Source: Rhodobacterales bacterium
GTDB lineage: Bacteria > Pseudomonadota > Alphaproteobacteria > Rhodobacterales > Rhodobacteraceae
DNA: 27,596 bases
NCBI GenBank assembly: GCA_013298675.1
Contig: JAAFIJ010000001.1
Coordinates: 9,367-36,962 of the forward strand
Direction: 5' to 3'
The notes under the pieces were generated by a model that was not told the origin of the DNA, did not search any database, and saw nothing but the letters and a program-made list of their open reading frames with translations. This document shows positions 24,065-27,596 of the stretch, in pieces (positions within the stretch are counted from its first letter, which is position 1; each line of letters starts with the position of its first letter). Both the position numbers and the translations under genes were made by a program.

Positions 24065-24082
24065 TTTAGAAGCGGTAAGCAC

Positions 24083-24847
24083 ATGAACGATCTGGTCAAC
24101 CTCTATGCCCCTTCTGTTTGGTTCCGCCTTGGGCGCGGTCCGCGATATGAACAGCTTTACCGTCACATCGCAGGCGCGATCAGCACTGGTGACTTGTCGC
24201 CAGAAACGCAGCTTCCTCCCGAACGAGAGTTGGCGGAGATGGCAGAGGTCAGCCGAGTAACCGTGCGCAAGGCGGTGTCGCAGCTGGTCGACGACGGCGT
24301 GCTAGAGCAGCGCCGAGGTGCCGGCACCTTTGTGCGCAAGCCGCGTCTCAAACTTGAACATTCGCTTTCCACCTTGGTGTCCTTTACCGAATACATGCGC
24401 CAACGCGGAAAAAATCCGACAAGCCGGATCATCAACCGCGGTATCTTTACGCCGACCCCAGACGAGCAAATCGCCCTTGGTTTGTCGACCGCTGACCGTG
24501 TCGCGCGGATTGAGAGGTTGCGAAGTGCCGACGGGGTCGCGATGGCGATTGAATGGTCCTCGTTGCCGCATGACATTCTGCCTGATCCCAATCTGGTTGA
24601 AATGTCACTTTATGATGTGTTGCGCGCCAAGAGTTGCGCCCCTAGCCGCGCAGTCCAACGGATTACTGCAATCAACTTGCCGCCGCTGGAGGCAAAGCTG
24701 CTGAACCTTGCCGAAGGCGCAGCTGTTTTGCGGATCGATCGTACCGGATACCTGCCCACGGGGCGCCCGATAGAATTTACGCGCGGGCTCTACCGCTCTG
24801 ACATTTATGATTTCATCGCTGATCTGAGATTGGACCCCAACACATGA
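24083..24847 (+). CDS. GntR-family regulator, HutC/UTRA subfamily
   Basis: A 254-residue transcription factor. An N-terminal winged helix-turn-helix (about 20-87) shows YEQLYRHIAGAISTGDLSPETQLPPERELAEM, SRVTVRKAVSQL and RRGAGTFV. A C-terminal UTRA ligand-binding domain follows (about 95-248: LSTLVSFTEYMRQRG, then RIERLRSADGVAMAIEWSSLP, and FTRGLYRSDIYDF near the end). HutC-subfamily members in amino-sugar loci usually sense phosphorylated sugars such as GlcN-6-P or GlcNAc-6-P. Divergent placement from the transporter operon and nearby inverted repeats suggest it controls both directions. The stop overlaps the hexosaminidase start by ATGA (24844-24847). Confidence 0.95.
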   Translation: MNDLVNLYAPSVWFRLGRGPRYEQLYRHIAGAISTGDLSPETQLPPERELAEMAEVSRVTVRKAVSQLVDDGVLEQRRGAGTFVRKPRLKLEHSLSTLVSFTEYMRQRGKNPTSRIINRGIFTPTPDEQIALGLSTADRVARIERLRSADGVAMAIEWSSLPHDILPDPNLVEMSLYDVLRAKSCAPSRAVQRITAINLPPLEAKLLNLAEGAAVLRIDRTGYLPTGRPIEFTRGLYRSDIYDFIADLRLDPNT

Positions 24848-26670
24848 GACTGACCTTTTCCGCCCGACTTTCAGGGGCAGAGATTCTGTGCGAGATCGGC
24901 GCGGATTGTAAGATCGTCGCGCCCGTGTTTTGCTTTTCTCTGATGGTCCCGGCGCAGGTTCTGCACGGGGGCGAGGTTATAAAGTCAGTTGCGGGATATA
25001 CCGAAGTGGCCCTGCCGGACATTCCGGCGAATGGTGTCGTGACCTTGGTTTTGGCACATGCTGATCCTGCGTTTAAGATCACAAACCGGGCATGGTTGCC
25101 GTCAGGGGGGTATCTGCGCACCCATGATGGTCCGATCCAGTTGCCCGAATTGGTCTTGGGGGTACAGCCTCTGGGCGCGCGCCCACCCGTGATCGAAACC
25201 GACTTGTTGAAACTGGTTCCGCAACCGAAAAGCTGGAAAGCGGCAGGTGGAACGCTGGCGTTTTCGCATGTCGCGGGCGATGCGTTTTCTTGCATCGATG
25301 CACTGGTTGGACGGTTGGGTCTGGCCCCGATTTGTGGCGATGGTGGTGTCCCGGTGACCCACACGGTGGACCCGGATCTTGGGGCCGAAGGCTACCGTCT
25401 GGTCATCTCCGCCAGAGGTCTGTCGGTGGCAACCAGCACCGCACACGGCCTGTTCAATGCTGCGATCAGCCTGCTTTCGTTGCGCGAAACCTATCATGGC
25501 CAGATACCTTGCGGGGCGATAGAGGACGCGCCCCGATTTGGCTGGCGCGGTCAGCATCTGGATTGCGCGCGGCATTTCTTTGCGGTCCCGACGCTGTTGC
25601 GCCTTTTGGATCTGATGGCTTTGTTCAAGCTTAATCGGTTCCACTGGCATTTCGCCGATGATGAGGCGTTTCGCCTTCAGGTCGATTGCGCCCCTGATCT
25701 GTGGCAAAACACCCAGTTTCGCGGTGAGGGAGAACGCGTTCCGGGGGTTTTTGGCGGCGGTATTCGCGCGGGCGGCAGTTATTCGACGGACGATGTGCAA
25801 ACCGTTCTGCGCCGTGCGGCCGAACTGCGGATAGAGGTTTTGCCAGAGATAGAGGTGCCCGCCCATGCCTTTGCGATCAACCGTGCTCTGCCCGGTTTGC
25901 GCGACCCGTCTGACAGCGGACAAGAAGCGTCGGTGCAAGCCTATACAGAAAACATCCTGAACCCTGCCATGCCTGCCACTTGGGATTTGCTAGAGCCTTT
26001 GACGCTTGAAGTCGCGGCCCAGTTTCCGCTTGGAGTTCTGCATCTAGGCTGTGATGAGTTGCCTGTGGGCGCGTGGGCGGGGTCGCCCGCCATAGACGCA
26101 TTAAAGGCGGAACATCAGCTTGCGGGCAGAGACGACGTACAAGAATGGATGATGTCCCGCCTTGCCGGGCACTTGCAGGATCATGGGATCAGACCCGCCG
26201 CGTGGGAAGAGGCGGCAAAGGGTGCGCGGGGCGGTATCGGCCATGAGTCCATCTTGTTTTCGTGGACAGGTCAGGGTGCTGGCTTGGAAGCGGCGCGGAT
26301 GGGATATGATGTGGTGATGTGTCCGGCGCAAAACATCTATTTCGATATGGCGCACAGTGCTGATCCAGACGACTGGGGCGCAAGCTGGGCTGCGTTCATC
26401 CCGTTGGAAGAAACCGTCAACTGGGAACCTGTCCCTAAGGGTGCTGCCGACATCGCCCACAAGATCATTGGCGTTCAGGGCTGTTTTTGGTCGGAGTTTA
26501 CGACCCAAGATCACCAAATGGAACCGATGCTCGCCCCGCGCATACTGGGGCTTGCGACCAAGGCTTGGGATCAAAATGACGCAGTGGACGGGCCATCTTT
26601 GCGCGCCTTAAGTGCCGCGTACGCGCACGTGTTTGATGCCATCGGTTGGGCGCGTAATCTTACTGTTTAA
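24844..26670 (+). CDS. GH20 beta-N-acetylhexosaminidase, no visible signal peptide
   Basis: A 608-residue glycoside hydrolase family 20 enzyme that removes terminal beta-linked GlcNAc or GalNAc by substrate-assisted catalysis. An N-terminal beta module (1-120) is followed by a GH20b-like segment (about 122-225) and the catalytic barrel from about 230 (GWRGQHLDCARHFF, then LFKLNRFHWHFADDEAFR). The catalytic pair is D404-E405 in LHLGCDELPVGAW; later barrel motifs are SWTGQG and QGCFWSE. The N-terminus (MRLTFSARLSGAEILCEIG) has no hydrophobic signal core, so the enzyme is probably cytoplasmic and acts on imported short oligosaccharides. It is co-translated with the GntR regulator and runs convergent to the hydantoinase gene. 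Confidence 0.94.
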   Translation: MRLTFSARLSGAEILCEIGADCKIVAPVFCFSLMVPAQVLHGGEVIKSVAGYTEVALPDIPANGVVTLVLAHADPAFKITNRAWLPSGGYLRTHDGPIQLPELVLGVQPLGARPPVIETDLLKLVPQPKSWKAAGGTLAFSHVAGDAFSCIDALVGRLGLAPICGDGGVPVTHTVDPDLGAEGYRLVISARGLSVATSTAHGLFNAAISLLSLRETYHGQIPCGAIEDAPRFGWRGQHLDCARHFFAVPTLLRLLDLMALFKLNRFHWHFADDEAFRLQVDCAPDLWQNTQFRGEGERVPGVFGGGIRAGGSYSTDDVQTVLRRAAELRIEVLPEIEVPAHAFAINRALPGLRDPSDSGQEASVQAYTENILNPAMPATWDLLEPLTLEVAAQFPLGVLHLGCDELPVGAWAGSPAIDALKAEHQLAGRDDVQEWMMSRLAGHLQDHGIRPAAWEEAAKGARGGIGHESILFSWTGQGAGLEAARMGYDVVMCPAQNIYFDMAHSADPDDWGASWAAFIPLEETVNWEPVPKGAADIAHKIIGVQGCFWSEFTTQDHQMEPMLAPRILGLATKAWDQNDAVDGPSLRALSAAYAHVFDAIGWARNLTV

Positions 26671-26687
26671 GCGAGGATAGAAGGTGC

Positions 26688-27596
26688 CTAGGGCGCTTTG
26701 ACGTCGGGCACTTTCCCATATTGGGTCAAAATGTCCTGCTCTGAATAGCGGCCCAGACGCAAGTCTTCGGCGATCAGGGCTGGGTCACGGTCCGTGGCCC
26801 GACCATAACCGCCACCACCGGGTGTACGCACCCGCACACTGTCGCCTTGCACCAAGGCAATGTCTTGCGCCTTGGACAAGTGCTCGGGCGTTGTTGTCAC
26901 GCCGTCGCGGGTGATCTCTACCCGGTTGACCGCACCGTCGGCCCCAGACAACGCACCTTGAGGGCCAAATCGGCCATGATCCATGACAAAGCTGGCCCGC
27001 GCAGTGCCGCGCAACAGTTCAATTTCATAATCGATCCCAAGTCCGCCGCGATGCTGACCTGCGCCGCCCGACCCTTCGTGCAGGGCGTAGCGACGGTAGA
27101 GAATGGGAAAATTCTGTTCCATAATCTCCACCGGGGGGGCCTTGGAAATGCCGATGGTCGAGCAGCCATTGGCAAGGCCGTCATGATCAAAATTGCCGCC
27201 GTAACCGCCGCCGGAAATCTGATACATCACATAGTCGCGGTCGCGCTCTGGGTCGTAGCCGCCCAGACCAAAGTTCCCCGAGGTCCCCGCAGGGGATGCC
27301 GTAACGCGGTCAGGTAACGCTTGTACAAGGGCCGCAAACACCGCCTCGGCAATGCGCTGGCTGACCTCTGCCGCGCAGCCAGAAACCGGGCGAGGATAAT
27401 GAGCATCCAGAAAAGTGCCTTCAGTCCCCGAAATCTCCAATGGCTCAAAAGCGCCCGCACTCATCGGGACATCTGGAAATATGTGTCTAACGGCCAGATA
27501 GACAGCAGAATAAGTGGTGGCACGCACCGAATTCATCGGCCCCATACAGGGTGGGGAGGAGCCTGCAAAATCGAAGGACAGCGTTCGGTCACGCTT
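26688..27596 (-). CDS. Hydantoinase B/oxoprolinase family protein, 5' end outside window
   Basis: C-terminal part of a HyuB/5-oxoprolinase beta-type protein; 302 residues are visible and the frame stays open to the window end, so the start lies beyond 27596. The visible part begins RTLSFDFAGSSPPCMGPMNS, where the family has its SDFxGSSP-x-GP(I/M)N motif; the ATG at 27545 is therefore internal. Further motifs are PLEISGTEGTFLDA, GSGGAGQHRGGLGIDYEIEL (near the middle) and the C-terminal VRTPGGGGYG. These proteins act with a HyuA subunit in ATP-dependent opening of hydantoin or 5-oxoproline rings. The partner gene would be expected just outside the window. It is convergent with the GH20 gene (17 bp gap) and has no evident link to amino-sugar use. 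Confidence 0.93.
   Translation of the reverse strand, partial: KRDRTLSFDFAGSSPPCMGPMNSVRATTYSAVYLAVRHIFPDVPMSAGAFEPLEISGTEGTFLDAHYPRPVSGCAAEVSQRIAEAVFAALVQALPDRVTASPAGTSGNFGLGGYDPERDRDYVMYQISGGGYGGNFDHDGLANGCSTIGISKAPPVEIMEQNFPILYRRYALHEGSGGAGQHRGGLGIDYEIELLRGTARASFVMDHGRFGPQGALSGADGAVNRVEITRDGVTTTPEHLSKAQDIALVQGDSVRVRTPGGGGYGRATDRDPALIAEDLRLGRYSEQDILTQYGKVPDVKAP

Noticed and set aside
25102..25938. Open frame of 278 codons on the - strand
   Set aside because: It is antisense to the GH20 gene, whose catalytic motifs are intact; no family resemblance in the shadow frame.
1..27596. CRISPR arrays, tRNA/rRNA genes, insertion sequences, prophage or integrase genes
   Set aside because: No evenly spaced repeats, conserved RNA gene segments, terminal inverted repeats or recombinase motifs were seen. 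The accessory look of the right part is explained by an ordinary sugar-use locus.

Overview
The window looks like chromosomal DNA from a marine alphaproteobacterium of the Rhodobacteraceae (Roseobacter group). This rests on GC-rich coding sequence, the protein families present (paired Hint-domain proteins, an NDUFAF5-like protein beside ferrochelatase, a compact ABC amino-sugar locus), and many ATGA start/stop overlaps. The taxonomy is an inference from family resemblance only. I saw no rRNA, tRNA, CRISPR array, transposase or integrase. Both window edges cut through genes.

Left part (1-11.5 kb), envelope and housekeeping genes. Two ABC exporter half-transporters (the first cut by the window edge) and a TrmA/RlmD-type RNA methyltransferase form one translationally coupled + strand unit. 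Next comes a patch of exported proteins: an L,D-transpeptidase-fold lipoprotein, a convergent CAP-domain lipoprotein, a Tat-signal L,D-transpeptidase, and a 58-residue secreted or membrane peptide bounded by a strong hairpin terminator. The - strand then carries an NDUFAF5-like gene coupled to hemH. A ComF-type phosphoribosyltransferase diverges from these, and a coupled dapE-GNAT pair follows on the - strand.

Middle (11.5-15.4 kb). A choice-of-anchor-L/Hint protein is followed two bases later by a second protein with a recognisable but catalytically degenerate Hint domain. Then come a small acidic protein of unknown function on the - strand and an HpcH/HpaI-type aldolase on the + strand.

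Right part (15.4-26.7 kb), an amino-sugar (chito-oligosaccharide/N-acetylglucosamine) uptake and catabolism locus. The - strand operon reads, in transcription order: two ABC permeases, solute-binding protein, ABC ATPase, Gfo/Idh/MocA oxidoreductase, SIS-domain deaminase-like protein, ROK kinase, NagA. Divergent from it are a GntR/HutC-type regulator and a coupled GH20 beta-N-acetylhexosaminidase with no visible signal peptide. The inferred flow is import of short GlcNAc oligomers, cytoplasmic hydrolysis by GH20, phosphorylation by the ROK kinase, deacetylation by NagA, then deamination/isomerisation by the SIS protein to fructose-6-phosphate. The Gfo/Idh/MocA enzyme has no assigned step. The AT-rich 232-bp divergent region holds three copies of an A(C/T)AATACCAA element, one of them inside the spacer of a candidate promoter for the operon, which suggests control by the adjacent GntR protein.

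The window ends in a hydantoinase B/oxoprolinase-family gene on the - strand, truncated by the window end.
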